Positions 49,845 to 63,473 are shown, numbered from the stretch's first letter. The stretch is DNA of 64,000 nt from an uncultured Acidobacteriota bacterium (GCA_902825875.1 CADECP010000024.1:1-64000); one strand, 5' to 3'. A program made the numbers and translations. Notes: a model not told the origin generated them from the sequence alone.

Positions 49845-50479
49845 TGATTCATTTCTCCTTCGCATGGATTGGCGGTTTGAGCTGGCTGCTGTTTGGGCAA
49901 AACCTGCGCAATTGTTTCGCGCAACTGATTCGCCAACGCCTCCGGGTCAACCACGCGCGGCACGTTGATGTAGGCAAACTTGCCTTGCGGGTCTATCACA
50001 AACAGCGTCGGCACTGACCACACGCCGTAGCTGTTGGCGACGGCATCGTTCCCAATCAACAACGTAGAAGCGAGCTTGTGTTCTTGGAGGAAGGTTTGCG
50101 GGTCGAATCCCGGCCCCGGCCAGATGCTGATGCTGTAAAACTTGACGGGCTGGTTTTGGTACTCGCGCGCCAATTGTTCGTAGGCCGGAATCAGCTTGCG
50201 GCACGGCCCGCACCAACTCGCCCAGAAATCCAACACGACGACCTTGCCGCGCAATTCCGCCAGCCTGACAGTTTCGCCCGTGACGGTTTTCAACTGCCAG
50301 TAAGGCGCGACAGCGTCAACGACAATTTCGTTGCGATTGACACGGGACGAATCACCTTGCTGTGGCGGCGCAGAAACTCCCGTCGCTTTCTTCATGACTT
50401 GTCCGTGACTCGCCAATGGCAGGATGCCGGCGGCAACGACCAGCAACAGCAGGGAAGCAAAACTTCTTCTTGATTTCAT
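49841..50479 (-). CDS. TlpA-like periplasmic thioredoxin
   Basis: 212 residues from ATG 50479 with a signal peptide. The thioredoxin domain carries the redox motif [19 protein letters not shown] and the cis-Pro in [13 protein letters not shown]. It reduces disulfides of exported proteins or heme sites of c-type cytochromes; the cytochrome gene at 53732 lies in the same run. The 190-bp gap upstream (50480-50669) shows no recognisable gene. Confidence 0.9.
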   Translation of the reverse strand: MKSRRSFASLLLLVVAAGILPLASHGQVMKKATGVSAPPQQGDSSRVNRNEIVVDAVAPYWQLKTVTGETVRLAELRGKVVVLDFWASWCGPCRKLIPAYEQLAREYQNQPVKFYSISIWPGPGFDPQTFLQEHKLASTLLIGNDAVANSYGVWSVPTLFVIDPQGKFAYINVPRVVDPEALANQLRETIAQVLPKQQPAQTANPCEGEMNQ

Positions 50480-50669
50480 CGGAACTCCTTTTCCAAAGGT
50501 TGTCGCAGGCAAGCTGAACGACAAGGCGCATGTCTTCGATGATGACCGTTCAGCCAAGCCATACGAATCCAGCCTGACCATAACGGCGTTGGCTCTGTCC
50601 CGCCGCAACTTTGTGGCGAATCCAATCCAAGTTGCCGCGAATGGCGGATTGAACTGGTGAAATGCAAAA

Positions 50670-52415
50670 TCATTTGGGTGTGTCCAGTTCCTTGATCCTG
50701 TTACGAAACTCATCGTAGCCAGGATTGATTTCCAGCCCCCTTCTGAAACAGCGCAACGCTTCCGCTTTCTCTCCGGCAGCCAGCAACGCATTGCCGTAAT
50801 CGCGCCACGCGCGCCACGATTGCGGGTATTGCTCCAACAGAATTTCAAAGCCCGCTTTGCCGTCTTCGCGCTTTCCGGCTTTCATCAAGTCACGCGCGGC
50901 AAAGCGCATTGAGCTTTCGTCAAAGGCTTTCCACCAGACGTATTTTCCGTAACGAGCCTTGCGTTCGGCGTACTCGCGTTTGACCGCCGCGCCGCCGTCT
51001 TCGAGCAGGATTTCCGGCAAGGATTTGTAATGACCGGGCAAGGACAGGATGTAATCAACCGCCGGGTCAGCACCGGAGAAATAGTCGCGTGCTGAAAACA
51101 CCGCCGGAACATCCACCGGCTGATAGTGGCTCTTGTCGGCAGAGTTCGTCAGTTGCCAATGAACCGAAGAAATCTCGACTTGCAGGCGGCTGTGCTTCAA
51201 GTAAAACGTGCCTGCATCGCCATAACTGCTTCTCGGCGCACCCGCCGGTTCGCCAACCAGAATCGTATTCGTATGCTTGAGCATCAGGTCATACAGCATC
51301 ACCCCGGCGCTGTAGGTTTTGCGCCCCGTAACGGTGAACAAGCGTCCCGGCTGGTTGAACCGCGAACTGCGAATGAATTTGTGGATGAACGGAATCAACA
51401 CCGAGCCGTCGCCGCCGGAGTTGTAGCGAATGTCGAGAATGAATTTCTCGGCGGCGTTCTCTTCGGCCACCTTGAACACGTGATCGTAGAATTCCTGGAA
51501 CGAACGAAACTCGCCCCGGCCATCGGCAGTCACGTGCGTCATGTGCAGATAGATAGCCTTGTGTTCCGGCAGCCAGGCGTACCAATACGCGCGCCGCGAA
51601 CGCAAGTGCAACGGCAGATGGGCTTGTGTTTTCAGGTCGCGTTTGCGCCATTCGCCCAAACTCGCCGACTCGAACCCGGCAACATAGCCGTCCATCATTT
51701 TGCCGGTGCCCGGCGGAAACATCTCGCCCCAGAAACGATGCTCCAAACTGTACGGCAAATTAACGGCGGCAATCGTGGCCTTGATCGGCTTGCCGTCTTT
51801 GCTCAGCACTTCCACCGGCAGTTCCTCGGCGCGTTCGATCACGCGCAAGGCCGTCAACGCATCACCGTTGCTCAGAAAAAACGTATTCCATTCGCGGCCA
51901 AAATCGTTGTCGGAACTGAGCAGGTCTGCCGTTTGCTCAAACGCCGTTTCGGCAGTCGCTTTGCCGAGGCTGAGGACTTTGCCGCCAATCAAATCCTGAT
52001 AGCGTTTGTCCGCCGCGACGACATAAAGCCCGTCGCTGAACTTGTAGAACGAAAGCGGAAACCAGTGATTGAAGCCGTTCGGGTCTATCGGATGCAGCGT
52101 CGTATGACCGTCACGGATCGCGCTGACCAGCTTCATCATCCGCACGATGATTTCGCGCTCGCTGAGCTTTGGCAGCTCGCGTTCGAGCGCACGACGCTGC
52201 GCCTCAAACTGCGCTTTGGAAATCTGCGAATAAGGATTCGGATGCTCCCGTTCCAGTATTTGCGCCAGTTCGTTGAGGTCTTCTTTCCACTGAGCGGTGG
52301 TTAAGCGCGCTCGTGCAACTCCCGCCGCCGACGGCTTGTTTTCAGGCTGCTGGGCACAGACAACACCGGCAACGAGAATGATGAGCGACAATGTAATGCG
52401 CCAATGAAAGGTCAT
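50670..52415 (-). CDS. Secreted S41-like peptidase with C-terminal TPR, paralogue
   Basis: 581 residues with a signal peptide. Same plan as 39888-41516: RLTTAQWKEDLNELAQILER at the start, S41 core FILDIRYNSGGDGSVLIPF, nucleophile in GRKTYSAGVMLYD, VGEPAGAPRSSYGDAG, and a C-terminal TPR (WRAWRDYGNALLAAGEKAEA). The shared GDGH/IRDGHTTLHPI region marks both as one subfamily, which appears duplicated within this run. Confidence 0.87.
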   Translation of the reverse strand: MTFHWRITLSLIILVAGVVCAQQPENKPSAAGVARARLTTAQWKEDLNELAQILEREHPNPYSQISKAQFEAQRRALERELPKLSEREIIVRMMKLVSAIRDGHTTLHPIDPNGFNHWFPLSFYKFSDGLYVVAADKRYQDLIGGKVLSLGKATAETAFEQTADLLSSDNDFGREWNTFFLSNGDALTALRVIERAEELPVEVLSKDGKPIKATIAAVNLPYSLEHRFWGEMFPPGTGKMMDGYVAGFESASLGEWRKRDLKTQAHLPLHLRSRRAYWYAWLPEHKAIYLHMTHVTADGRGEFRSFQEFYDHVFKVAEENAAEKFILDIRYNSGGDGSVLIPFIHKFIRSSRFNQPGRLFTVTGRKTYSAGVMLYDLMLKHTNTILVGEPAGAPRSSYGDAGTFYLKHSRLQVEISSVHWQLTNSADKSHYQPVDVPAVFSARDYFSGADPAVDYILSLPGHYKSLPEILLEDGGAAVKREYAERKARYGKYVWWKAFDESSMRFAARDLMKAGKREDGKAGFEILLEQYPQSWRAWRDYGNALLAAGEKAEALRCFRRGLEINPGYDEFRNRIKELDTPK

Positions 52416-52443
52416 ACACTTCTCCTTGGTTTTGCCGACGAAA

Positions 52444-53706
52444 TCAATTCAGACCCCACAGCAGCAACGAATTCGCATCCTTCACCAGCACGTGCCGGTC
52501 GAATAAAACAGGATGCGCCCAAGTTGCGCTGTCGGCGATTTTGTAGCGTTTGATAATGTCGAATTTCTCGCGGCTGGCGCGCGCTACGATCAATTCGCCG
52601 TCCACGGTTTGGATGAAAAGCTCATTGCCGCTTCGCAATACGGTGGCGGATTCGCCTTGCCGCCCTTCGGTGCGCCAATGAATCTGACCGCTTTGCAACT
52701 CGACGCAGTAATACTGTCCTTTGCCTCGAAACGACATCCCGTAAAGCAAGCCGTCCTGCGTGATCGGCGAACTCATGTAGTTGAAGATTTCCTGCCGCTG
52801 CCAAACCTGCCTGGCTTCCCACTGCGTCCCTGCTTTGCTCACGCGAATCGCCAGCAAGCCCAGTTTCTGATCGGAGATGATGAGTTGATCGTCGTGAATG
52901 ACCGGCGTGTTCGCGCACTCATAGGTCGAGACAAAAGGAAAGCGCCACAACACCGTTCCGTTTTGCGGCGACAATCCCATCAGCCCCGTGTCAATCAGCA
53001 TGACCAGATGCGTTTCACCGCTGTTGTTCATCAACACAGGCGAGGCATAACCCACGCCATTGCCCGGCCATTTGTATTCGCCGCTCCATTTCCATTTCAC
53101 TTCGCCAGTCGCGGCGTGAAAGGCGGTCAACCCGCTCTGCTTGTCGCCGCCGGTGGCGATAATCACCAACCCGTCCACGAACAACGGCGAAGAGGCAAAG
53201 CCGAACAACGGATATGCGGTTTTGTCATTGCCGAGCGCATCCTTTTTCCAAAGCAACTTGCCGGTTTTGGCGTCCAGGCAGGTGATTCTACCGTTGATGC
53301 CCAGCGCGTAGACTCGGCCCTGATGAACGAGCGGCGTCGCTCGCGGCCACTTGCCGTGTTGCTCCCCCGCCTTGTCAACGACGTACTCCGCCGCATAGCT
53401 GTGCCGCCAGACTTGCTTGCCGGACTTGAGGTCGTAACTGGCGATGACCTCCTGCTCGTCCTGGCGCGCAAGCAGATAAACCCTGTTGCCAACCAGCACC
53501 GGCGAGGAATGCCCCGCGCCGACCGGCACTTTCCATTTCAGCTTGAGCGCGTCCGGCCATTCTTTCGGACTCTTAAACCTCGTCACGATTCCGTCGCGTT
53601 GGGGGCCGCGCCATTGTGTCCAATCCTGCGCAAGCGCCGATACGCTGCTCCAAGACAAAACCAAAAGTAATAGGCTCAGCCTGCGTGTTTTTATTGGTGC
53701 TAGCAT
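52444..53706 (-). CDS. Exported PQQ-repeat beta-propeller protein (BamB-like)
   Basis: 420 residues with a signal peptide. Several PQQ-type repeats are visible: WTQWRGPQRDGIV, VYALGINGRITCLDAKTGKL, GLTAFHAATGEVKWKWSG, MGLSPQNGTVLWRFPF. Residues for bound PQQ and metal cannot be confirmed, so it may be a structural propeller. Proteins of this type with the WRGPxRDG start are common in Acidobacteria and Planctomycetes. It lies next to a c-type cytochrome gene, a setting that would fit a quinoprotein, but this is inference. Confidence 0.85.
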   Translation of the reverse strand: MLAPIKTRRLSLLLLVLSWSSVSALAQDWTQWRGPQRDGIVTRFKSPKEWPDALKLKWKVPVGAGHSSPVLVGNRVYLLARQDEQEVIASYDLKSGKQVWRHSYAAEYVVDKAGEQHGKWPRATPLVHQGRVYALGINGRITCLDAKTGKLLWKKDALGNDKTAYPLFGFASSPLFVDGLVIIATGGDKQSGLTAFHAATGEVKWKWSGEYKWPGNGVGYASPVLMNNSGETHLVMLIDTGLMGLSPQNGTVLWRFPFVSTYECANTPVIHDDQLIISDQKLGLLAIRVSKAGTQWEARQVWQRQEIFNYMSSPITQDGLLYGMSFRGKGQYYCVELQSGQIHWRTEGRQGESATVLRSGNELFIQTVDGELIVARASREKFDIIKRYKIADSATWAHPVLFDRHVLVKDANSLLLWGLN

Positions 53707-53731
53707 TTCTTTGTGTTCCTCGCTTCTTTGG

Positions 53732-54208
<477 letters not shown>

Positions 54209-54258
54209 CCATTGGCCTCCTCAGTCTTGATAGTGAGTTTGTTTTCTTCCGTCATTCA

Positions 54259-55746
<1,488 letters not shown>

Positions 55747-55797
55747 GTTGAACTTGTCCTCTTGTTGGTCTGAATTGTTGCGGTCTACCGCATCGGC

Positions 55798-56170
55798 TCA
55801 TTCGCGTTATCGCACTTTGATCTTCACGGGATTGGTCGTTTTGCCGTCGAGCGTGAAGGTCAAATCCAGTTCGCCCTTGCCCGCCAGACTTTGCGGAACA
55901 AGCCAGTTGATTTGATCCAAGCCGGCGAATCCGCCCTGCGCGCCGACAAACAACGGCGTGGATGTGACGCCGCCCGCCGTCGCCGTGACCGCGCCGGAGT
56001 GGAAGCGCAAGCCTGTACCGAAAAGCACGACGACGTTTCCGGCTTGAATCTCGACCGGCGTGCCGTCGGCGTTTGCCAGTTGAATGGGGAAGGTCACGCC
56101 GTTGTCGGTGGAAGCGACGGCCGCGGGCGCGCCCAATCCGTTGGCCGTCCGCGTGAAGACGCTGGGCGCA
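55798..56170. repeat. Duplicated 3' gene end, copy A
   Basis: About 370 bp covering the last ~120 codons of the CHRD gene and 9 nt past its stop is nearly identical to 57843-58215 at the end of the next gene. Because identity continues beyond the stop codon and fades upstream, recent duplication or gene conversion is likely. Confidence 0.8.
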
Positions 56171-57711
56171 ACCGTGGCTACCGAAAGCCGGCCTTGCGAG
56201 ACCGTGCCGTCGCGCGCGACGACCACCAGGTTGGCCGGGCCGGCGAAGTTGTTCGTCGTGCCTTCGGGAAGCAGGAAGTTGATTTGATTCGGCGAGACGA
56301 AGAAGAGCGAAGCCGGAATGCCGTTGACGTACACGGTGGTTCCGTCAAGCGTGGTCGGCAACGGTTGTCCGGGGGTATTGATGACGGTTTGCGACGACAG
56401 CTTTGTGCCGAACGCGGCCACAATGGATTCCGGCGCGACGGCGTTGCGGCTGAATCCGGCGGCTTCGATGGTGGCGACAGTCTGCGGATTGATGGACGTT
56501 GGCGCGACGACGGGGATGAACAGCGGCTTGGAAGTGAAACCTCTGTCGGAACGCACCTGCACCATCAGCGTGCCGGGATTGGCGATCAGCGCGGCGGGCA
56601 CACTGATGTTGACGTTGCCTGTGTTGGGGTCGGGCAAGGCCGGGACCGACTGGCCGTTGATCGAAACACGGCTGAACTCGTCAACCCCGGTCGCCAGAAT
56701 CGAGAGCGTGGCGCCGGTCGCGCTTGTGGGCAACACATATTTGTCCGACACGGTGAGGATCGGCGGCGCGCCCAACGGCGCGCTCAATTGCCCTCGAATG
56801 ACGCCGTCCGGAAACGTGGCGGAATGCAGGTTGACGTAAAAACCCGTTGGATTGGCCAGCAAACGTGACAGCGCGGCGATTTCATCCGAGGTCGTCACCG
56901 GCGCGGTCAAATTGAGCGTGCCTTTGCCGGTGGTCGAAACAATCGCGTTGCCGCCGCTCAAACCGGTGTTGATTCGCACCGGGCCGTTTACGCCAAATGC
57001 AGCTTCGTGAATATGCAACCCCGTGAAAGTGATCGCGCCGGGGAAATCGTAAATGAGCGTGAACAGGACGGCGCCGCCGTTGATCTGTCCCTGCGCATTT
57101 CGCGTCGGACTGAAGTTGAGGCCGGCCATGGCGCCGGCGATCAACCCCGGCGGCGTGGGAACTTCCTGCGCGGTCGTCATCGCGATGGTGTTCGACAAGG
57201 TTTCACTGAACTTGCTGAGTTGCCCGCGCAGCGCACTGTTCGGGTGAGTGGTGGAAGCGACGTTCAGATAAAAGCCCGCCGGGTTTGCCAGCAAGCGCGC
57301 CAGCACGGACAGGTCAACCGCCACCGCATCTCGATCAATGACGCCCGCGCCGCCGGACAGCACAACCGGGCTGCCGGAGGCGATGCCGGAATCGAAGCGC
57401 ATTGCTCCGTTGCCGGTCAGTTCGCCTTCGAGAATGTGCAAACCGGTGATCGTCACCGGGCCAGGGAAAGCCGCCACGCCGAGGAAGTTGATCCGGGCGT
57501 TCGTGATCGCGCCGGCGGCATCGCGCGTGATTTCAAGTGTGAGCTGGAAACCGCCCCCGGCATTCAAGCTGGTGATCGGCGGAACTACGTTGAGCGGACT
57601 TAGCTGCACCAGCGTGGTCAGCGTTTCAGCTCTGAGGGAGTTGAAGGTTGCGGCAAGCATCAACAACATCAATGCCGCCGGAATATTCATCAATCGGTTA
57701 TTTCTTCTCAT
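55807..57711 (-). CDS. Secreted protein with two CHRD domains and a TIGR03437-type C-terminus
   Basis: 634 residues with a signal peptide. Two CHRD domains (~25-170 and ~175-320) show TGLHILEGELTGNG and TGLHIHEAAFGVNG with NPTGFYVNLHS-like endings. An Ig-like/IPT segment follows (~325-410), then the C-terminal domain of the TIGR03437 type beginning AAGFSRNAVAPESIVAAFG and ending [20 protein letters not shown]. That domain is found almost only in Acidobacteria and is presumed to be a surface or sorting module. Confidence 0.88.
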   Translation of the reverse strand: MRRNNRLMNIPAALMLLMLAATFNSLRAETLTTLVQLSPLNVVPPITSLNAGGGFQLTLEITRDAAGAITNARINFLGVAAFPGPVTITGLHILEGELTGNGAMRFDSGIASGSPVVLSGGAGVIDRDAVAVDLSVLARLLANPAGFYLNVASTTHPNSALRGQLSKFSETLSNTIAMTTAQEVPTPPGLIAGAMAGLNFSPTRNAQGQINGGAVLFTLIYDFPGAITFTGLHIHEAAFGVNGPVRINTGLSGGNAIVSTTGKGTLNLTAPVTTSDEIAALSRLLANPTGFYVNLHSATFPDGVIRGQLSAPLGAPPILTVSDKYVLPTSATGATLSILATGVDEFSRVSINGQSVPALPDPNTGNVNISVPAALIANPGTLMVQVRSDRGFTSKPLFIPVVAPTSINPQTVATIEAAGFSRNAVAPESIVAAFGTKLSSQTVINTPGQPLPTTLDGTTVYVNGIPASLFFVSPNQINFLLPEGTTNNFAGPANLVVVARDGTVSQGRLSVATVAPSVFTRTANGLGAPAAVASTDNGVTFPIQLANADGTPVEIQAGNVVVLFGTGLRFHSGAVTATAGGVTSTPLFVGAQGGFAGLDQINWLVPQSLAGKGELDLTFTLDGKTTNPVKIKVR

Positions 57712-57842
57712 TGCTTGATCCTTAAATTAAAAGTTGTGTCCCGCCGGTTTGCCCGGCGAGTCGTTCGGGAAGTAACGAAACGCGAAGTTCATCTGAATTG
57801 ATACGGTTTATCGCCTGGATGATTTTGTACGCTCGCGCCGAT

Positions 57843-58215
57843 TCATTCGCGTTATCGCACTTTGATCTTCACGGGATTGGTCGTCTTGCCGTCGAGCGTG
57901 AAGGTCAAATCCAGTTCGCCCTTGCCGGCCAGTTCCGGCGGCACGATCCAGTTGATTTGATCCAGTCCGGCGAATCCGCCCTGCGCGCCGACAAACAACG
58001 GCGTGGATGTGACGCCGCCCGCCGCTGCCGTGACCGCGCCGGAATGGAAGCGCAGGCCCGTGCCGAAAAGCACGACGACGTTTCCGGCTTGAATCTCGAC
58101 CGGCGTGCCGTCGGCATTGGAAAGTTGGATCGGAAAAGTCAGGCCGCCATCGGTGGAAGCGACCGCCGCCGGTGCGCCCAGGCCGTTGGCCGTGCGCGTA
58201 AACAATCCGGGCGCG
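57843..58215. repeat. Duplicated 3' gene end, copy B
   Basis: Direct repeat partner of 55798-56170, starting with TCATTCGCGTTATCGCAC 9 nt beyond the stop codon and running through the last ~120 codons of the large BNR/NHL gene. Confidence 0.8.
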
Positions 58216-61200
58216 ACGTTGGCGATGTTGACCGTGCCGGTTGAAATTGTTCCGCCGCTGTTGATCGTGATCGTCGCCGTGCCGGTGGCCGTGCCGTTCG
58301 GCATCAGGTAGTTGATTTGCCCAGGCGAAACGAAAAACAGCGGTGCGAAACGTTCGACGCCCAAACTGTCGCGCACGAGTACGGTTGTTCCGGCCAGCGC
58401 GGTCGGCAGCGGCAAACTCGCGGCCACCGTTGTCGTTGTCGCTAGATTCGCGCCGAAAGCGGCGACCATCCCTTCGGGGGCCAGCCCTGCCGACGAACTG
58501 AAACTCGCCGCCGAGACGCCGGCGAGCGCGCCTATGGCTGATGAGGTCACTGTGCGGCGGACGCGGTTGTTGTTGGCGTCGGCGATGAACAGATTGCCCG
58601 CCGCATCCAGCGTGGCATCGAAGGGGAAGTTCAGTTGCGCGCCTGTGGGATCGCTGCCGTCGCCGCTTGCACCGGCAGCGCCAGTGCCCGCGACCGTCGT
58701 GATGAGTCCCGTGCTGAAAGTGATTTTGCGAACGCGCTGACCGGCGAATTCGACGATGTACAAATCGTCCGCTGCGTCCAGCGCCAGTTGCGCCGGTTGC
58801 CGTAGTTGCGCGGTGTTGGCCGGGATGTTGTCGCCGTTGAACCCCGCCGCGCCCGTGCCCGCGATGGTGGAGATGATGCCGGTATCGGCAGCGACGCGGC
58901 GCACCTGATGGGCGTTGATGTCGGCAATGTAGATGTTTCCGGCGCGATCAACCGCTACGCCGGTGGGGAAAAGCAAGCGCGCTTCAATTGCCGGGCCGCC
59001 GTTGCCCGCGGAGCCGACCAGGCCGTTGCCCGCGACGGTCGTGATGACGCCGCTGTTTGCCGCCACGCGGCGAATGCGCGCCGCCGCTGCGTCGGCAATG
59101 AACAGATTGCCCGCCGCATCCAGCGCCAGGCCGAAGGGCTGATTCAAGCGCGCAGCCGTTGCCGGGCCGCCATCGCCGTCCATTGGCGGCAATTCGTTGG
59201 TAAAAGGATTCAGGCCGGAACCGGCTACAGTGGTGATGACGCCCGCCGAACTAACACGACGCACGCGGTTGTTGAGCGTGTCGGAAAAATAAAGATTGCC
59301 CGCCGCATCCACGACCACATCGTTCGGTTCGTTGAGCGCGGCGGCAGTGGCCGGGCCGCCGTCGCCGGCAAAGCCTATCGCGCCGCTGCCCGCAACCGTC
59401 GTCATCACGCCGTTCAGGGCGATTTTGCGAATGCGATGATTTTGCGTGTCGGCGATGAAGACATTGCCCATCGCATCCACCGCGACGCCGCTCGGAATCC
59501 ACGTTTCCGCCGCGACTGCCGGGCCGTTGTCGCCTTTACCTCCGCCCACGCCCGTGCCTGCGATGGTCACAAGCACTTGCGCGGGATTAAACGTGACCGC
59601 CAGATTCGCGCTTGACGAGTTGCCGTTGGCGTCCCAGGCCGTCACGGTCAGATTGTTCACGCCGGGTTGCAACGCCGCTTGCGGAATCGTCCAGGAGTTC
59701 GTACCAGTCGCCGTGCCGCTGCCGCCACGCTCATTGCGCCATTGCACGACGGCGACGCCGGTGTTATCCGCAGCCGTGCCGCCCAGCATCAGCGGTGTGT
59801 TCGACGCGGTGAACGTCGCCGCATTGGTTGGCGCGTTGATTTGCACGGTCGGCGCGGATTGATCGCCGTTGTCGGCGCGCGCGGTGATGGTCACGGTTGA
59901 TGAACCGGCGTTGCCTGCGTCATCGGTCGCGGTCACGGTGATGACGTTGGAACCGGGCAGCAACGACAGGTTCGCCACGCGCCATTCGGTTGTGCCGCTC
60001 GCCGCGCCGCTTTGCCCGCGACTGTTGCGCCAGGTCACCGAAGCCACGCGCGCGTTGTCGGCGGCGGTTCCGATCAACGTGATCGCATTGGCCGTCGTCG
60101 TTTCGCCGGGCGAAGTGATCGCCACCGTTGGCGCGCTTGCGTCCGCGGCGGCTTCCTGCGTGATGCTGAAGCTGCGCCCGGCGATGGCGACCGTGCCGAT
60201 GCGCTGGTTGAAGGTTTTGTTTTCCTCAACCCGCAATGCCGCCGCGCCGTTGCCGCTGCCGGTTGCACCCGCGGTGACGCTGATCCACGAGACATTGCTT
60301 TCGGCTTTCCAGCCGCAATTGCCCGGCGCTGACGTGACGTTGACCATCGCCGCGCCGCCCGCGCTGCCGAGCGTTTGCCCCGGCGTCGCCAGTTTGTAAT
60401 TGCAACCGTTCGCATTCACGCGCACGCGCCAGGCTCCGCGCCCGTGCGTGAAGGCGTAGAGCCAGGTTTCGCCGTTGACCGTCAGCAGGCTCAACGATTC
60501 GGTGATGACGTTGGCGAAGCCAGTGTTTTCAATCGCCCAATTCGCGCCGCCGTCGTTCGAGACAAACACGCCGAGGTCAGTGCCGATGTAAAGCCGTGCG
60601 GTGTTCGTCGGATCAACCACGATCGTATGCACCGGAACATCCGGCAGCACGCCCGTGCCCGAACCATCCAGCCCATGCCAGGTCAAGCCGCCGTCCATCG
60701 TGCGCCAGACATGCACGCCGCCGAAGGTCGCGTAAGTGGCATAAGCGATGTCGGGATTCGTCGGATCGTGCGCCACCCAGGAAACAAAGCCCTGACGCGG
60801 CACAGCCGTGATTTCATTGGGCGCGGCAAAAGCCGTGCGGCCATCCAGCGCCAGCGCGCGGTTGGTGCGGAAGATCGTTCCGTTGTTCAACCCGGCCAGC
60901 AAACGATTGGCGTCGGTCGGCGCGACATCCAGTGCGCTGATGCGCGTCGTACCTGACCCCAGCGTGCCGATGTTCGACCAGTTGGCCGCGCCGTTCGTCG
61001 TGCGAAAGAACGATTGAGCGCCGGTGTAAAGCCGCTGCGAATCGCTCGGATCCATTTGCATCGGCGTGATGAACAACCCGGCTTCATTGATCCCGAAATT
61101 GACGCGGGAAAACGTCACTCCGTCATCCGTGGACTTCACGAACGTGATGAGGTTCGGGTTCAAAAGGTAGATGTAGATCGTGCTCGGATCGTTCGGGTCA

Positions 61201-62936
61201 ATCGCGTTGTAACCGCCGTCGGAGTTGGCGATTTGCCGCCAGCCGTTGATGCCGCCTTCGTCCGAACCACGCAACGAACCTTTGTCCTGAATGCCGCCGA
61301 GGTAGCGTTTGCCGTCCGGGTAAGGCAGGCCGTGATAAAACTGCGTGACGACGTAACCGTTGTTGAGCGCAGTCCATTTCACTTGCAGCGCCGCCGGGTT
61401 GCACGCGCCTTGCGCGCCGCCGGGCACGAACGCGCGCGCGTTTTCCGTGCGATAAATGCCGCCGTCGTTCCCGACGTACATTGTTTGATTGCCCGCGCCG
61501 TCGTAGTTGGGATGAAAGACGATGGTGTGCTGATCGGCGTAAATGTCGCCGAATTTCAGATTGCGGCCCCGTCCCTGCACGGCAAAACTCGCCAGTCCCC
61601 AGTTTCTGCCGCCGTCATCCGAACGGAACAATTCGATGCCGCCCACCCAGACGCGGTTTTCATCCGCCGGGTCAACCGCAATCGCCAGATCGTAAAAACC
61701 CTGTCCGTTGTTAAAAACATTGTTCAACCCGAACCCGCAATCGGTGGCCGTGGCGTTTTCCGGGCGCGAAAGGATGGCGGTGTTCAGCCGAATCGGATCG
61801 GTGTTGCGCACCTGCGGCGTCCACGAACCGGGCGCACCGCTGTCGGTCGAACGAAAGACCGCGTGCAAACCATTGGTATGAGTTCCGCTGAGCGCGACGG
61901 TGACGGCGTAAATCGTATTTTGATTGGAAGGCGCAATCGCCAGCGCCGCCCGCCCCATGTTGCTTTCGGTCAACACGGCATTCCACGCGCTGCCGCCCGC
62001 CGCGTCAGTATTTCGGTAGATCGTTCCCTGTTGCAGATTGCCGCAGGCGGCGAAAATGAAATCGGAAGTTTGATCGCCTCGGATCGCCAGATCGGTGCAG
62101 CCGTTGAAAACATTTTGCGCCAACACCTGCGACCAGCTTGAGCCGCCGTTCAACGAACGCCAGACACCGTCGCTAGTCGCAGCGTAAATGCGTTGACTGC
62201 TGTTGGGGCTGACGATCAGATCATTGATAAAGAAGAAAGAAGAATTGTTGGCTGTGGCGGCAAGTTGCGTCCAGGTTGCGCCGCCGTCGCTGGTTTTGAA
62301 AATGCCGGCGCCGCGAGTCGTAGCCGAACCGATGAATTCGCCGGTTCCCGCAAAGATCACTTCGGGGTTTTTCGGATCGAAAGCCATCGAAGCGACGCCA
62401 ATGCTCGGCAGCAAATCCGTCAGTTGCGTCCACGCTTGCCCGGCGTTGGTCGTTTTCCAAACACCGCCGGTTACGCCCGCCGCATACATCACGCTCGGCG
62501 TTTGCGGATGAATCAGAATCGCGCGCGTGCGTCCGCCGATGTTGCCGGGGCCGAGCGAAGTCCATTGGCCGAGTTGTTGCTCGACGCCTGCCTTGCGCAG
62601 TTGCGCGCGGGAAGGGGCCGCGCGGTTTTCGGTGCTTGAAAACTGTGGCATCTGCCGCATCCGCTCCTGCGCTTTGAGGTAACGTTCAATGGGGATTTCG
62701 CCTTCGCCCGCCGGCAGCCGTTTGGCGCGAAAGTATTCTGCCGCTCGCACCGGGTCGTCGAACTTTTCGGCGGCTTCCGTCTGATTGAAATCGCGCAGCC
62801 TGGCGGGTGGTTCAGCCGGTTTGCGCTGTGCGGGGTCTTTTTCCTGTTCCTGTGATTGCGCCGGCCCGATCAACAGAGTGGTAAAAAGAAGGCACCAGGC
62901 AAACACACTTCTGACAACGAACGGTTTCAGGTTCAC
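57852..62936 (-). CDS. Giant secreted multi-repeat protein: BNR/sortilin propeller, BACON, Ig-like, NHL and TIGR03437-type domains
   Basis: 1694 residues with a signal peptide. Residues ~120-840 form BNR/VPS10-like propellers with Asp-box repeats ([15 protein letters not shown]). ~843-930 is a BACON domain ([17 protein letters not shown]). ~931-1112 holds two bacterial Ig-like domains with the shared [20 protein letters not shown] pattern. ~1117-1459 contains five or six NHL repeats ([20 protein letters not shown]). ~1472-1694 is the TIGR03437-type end. Likely a surface-exposed adhesin or binding scaffold; no catalytic site seen. It is the first gene of the minus-strand run. Confidence 0.9.
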   Translation of the reverse strand: MNLKPFVVRSVFAWCLLFTTLLIGPAQSQEQEKDPAQRKPAEPPARLRDFNQTEAAEKFDDPVRAAEYFRAKRLPAGEGEIPIERYLKAQERMRQMPQFSSTENRAAPSRAQLRKAGVEQQLGQWTSLGPGNIGGRTRAILIHPQTPSVMYAAGVTGGVWKTTNAGQAWTQLTDLLPSIGVASMAFDPKNPEVIFAGTGEFIGSATTRGAGIFKTSDGGATWTQLAATANNSSFFFINDLIVSPNSSQRIYAATSDGVWRSLNGGSSWSQVLAQNVFNGCTDLAIRGDQTSDFIFAACGNLQQGTIYRNTDAAGGSAWNAVLTESNMGRAALAIAPSNQNTIYAVTVALSGTHTNGLHAVFRSTDSGAPGSWTPQVRNTDPIRLNTAILSRPENATATDCGFGLNNVFNNGQGFYDLAIAVDPADENRVWVGGIELFRSDDGGRNWGLASFAVQGRGRNLKFGDIYADQHTIVFHPNYDGAGNQTMYVGNDGGIYRTENARAFVPGGAQGACNPAALQVKWTALNNGYVVTQFYHGLPYPDGKRYLGGIQDKGSLRGSDEGGINGWRQIANSDGGYNAIDPNDPSTIYIYLLNPNLITFVKSTDDGVTFSRVNFGINEAGLFITPMQMDPSDSQRLYTGAQSFFRTTNGAANWSNIGTLGSGTTRISALDVAPTDANRLLAGLNNGTIFRTNRALALDGRTAFAAPNEITAVPRQGFVSWVAHDPTNPDIAYATYATFGGVHVWRTMDGGLTWHGLDGSGTGVLPDVPVHTIVVDPTNTARLYIGTDLGVFVSNDGGANWAIENTGFANVITESLSLLTVNGETWLYAFTHGRGAWRVRVNANGCNYKLATPGQTLGSAGGAAMVNVTSAPGNCGWKAESNVSWISVTAGATGSGNGAAALRVEENKTFNQRIGTVAIAGRSFSITQEAAADASAPTVAITSPGETTTANAITLIGTAADNARVASVTWRNSRGQSGAASGTTEWRVANLSLLPGSNVITVTATDDAGNAGSSTVTITARADNGDQSAPTVQINAPTNAATFTASNTPLMLGGTAADNTGVAVVQWRNERGGSGTATGTNSWTIPQAALQPGVNNLTVTAWDANGNSSSANLAVTFNPAQVLVTIAGTGVGGGKGDNGPAVAAETWIPSGVAVDAMGNVFIADTQNHRIRKIALNGVMTTVAGSGAIGFAGDGGPATAAALNEPNDVVVDAAGNLYFSDTLNNRVRRVSSAGVITTVAGSGLNPFTNELPPMDGDGGPATAARLNQPFGLALDAAGNLFIADAAAARIRRVAANSGVITTVAGNGLVGSAGNGGPAIEARLLFPTGVAVDRAGNIYIADINAHQVRRVAADTGIISTIAGTGAAGFNGDNIPANTAQLRQPAQLALDAADDLYIVEFAGQRVRKITFSTGLITTVAGTGAAGASGDGSDPTGAQLNFPFDATLDAAGNLFIADANNNRVRRTVTSSAIGALAGVSAASFSSSAGLAPEGMVAAFGANLATTTTVAASLPLPTALAGTTVLVRDSLGVERFAPLFFVSPGQINYLMPNGTATGTATITINSGGTISTGTVNIANVAPGLFTRTANGLGAPAAVASTDGGLTFPIQLSNADGTPVEIQAGNVVVLFGTGLRFHSGAVTAAAGGVTSTPLFVGAQGGFAGLDQINWIVPPELAGKGELDLTFTLDGKTTNPVKIKVR

Positions 62937-63204
62937 GAAATTCTCCTGTTTGTAATTGACGGTCTAAATCAAAGCGCACCCGTTGGCGCTTTGTTGCAGG
63001 TGGTTCACGGTAATCAGCGAAACGGCTGTTTGTCGTTGATTGTTACGGATGAAACTTGGATTAATTTCGGACGAGAGGGAAATCCGGCTTTGTGATTGAA
63101 ATCAGCCAGGCAGGACGCGCCACACAAAGCCAAAAAGTTACATCCCCGCCACGCGGAATCAACGCGGGGACGGCAGTATTCAATTCGTTTGGAAAAAGAG
63201 GGAG

Positions 63205-63365
63205 TTAGGGAGTGGTTTTGAACAACACGGCATCGCGTACTTGTCTGCCTCGTTCGGAGACAGACGTGAGGCCATCCGGCGAGAAGGCAAAACGGAAAAT
63301 AAAGTCGCGTTGGAATCGAGTCAACGGGATTCGGGAGCCGCCGTCTATTGGCTGAGCATATAACC
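63205..63365 (-). pseudogene. C-terminal remnant of a PD40-type protein
   Basis: The frame reads LYAQPIDGGSRIPLTRFQRD then FIFRFAFSPDGLTSVSERG and RQVRDAVLF before a stop. This is the common last blade of PD40 proteins. Sequence upstream in the same frame belongs to something else (RDLTGMLAIGG), so the piece is truncated. The stretch 62937-63204 holds no recognisable gene. Confidence 0.65.
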
Positions 63366-63473
63366 TGGCTACGCACTGTTGCTGATACGTGTAACGAATC
63401 GAATCGCTGCCGGCGGAACCGCCGATGGCCAGCATCCCCGTCAAATCGCGCGAACGCGCGTCGGTGAAGCGAT

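Noticed and set aside
50424-50660. Plus-strand frame of 78 codons upstream of the TlpA gene
   Set aside because: It overlaps the signal-peptide region of the TlpA gene and resembles no family; treated as chance.
61014-62141. Antisense frame of 375 codons opposite the BNR/NHL gene
   Set aside because: Low-complexity Arg/Ala/Val-rich composition and no domain; shadow of the repeat-rich gene.
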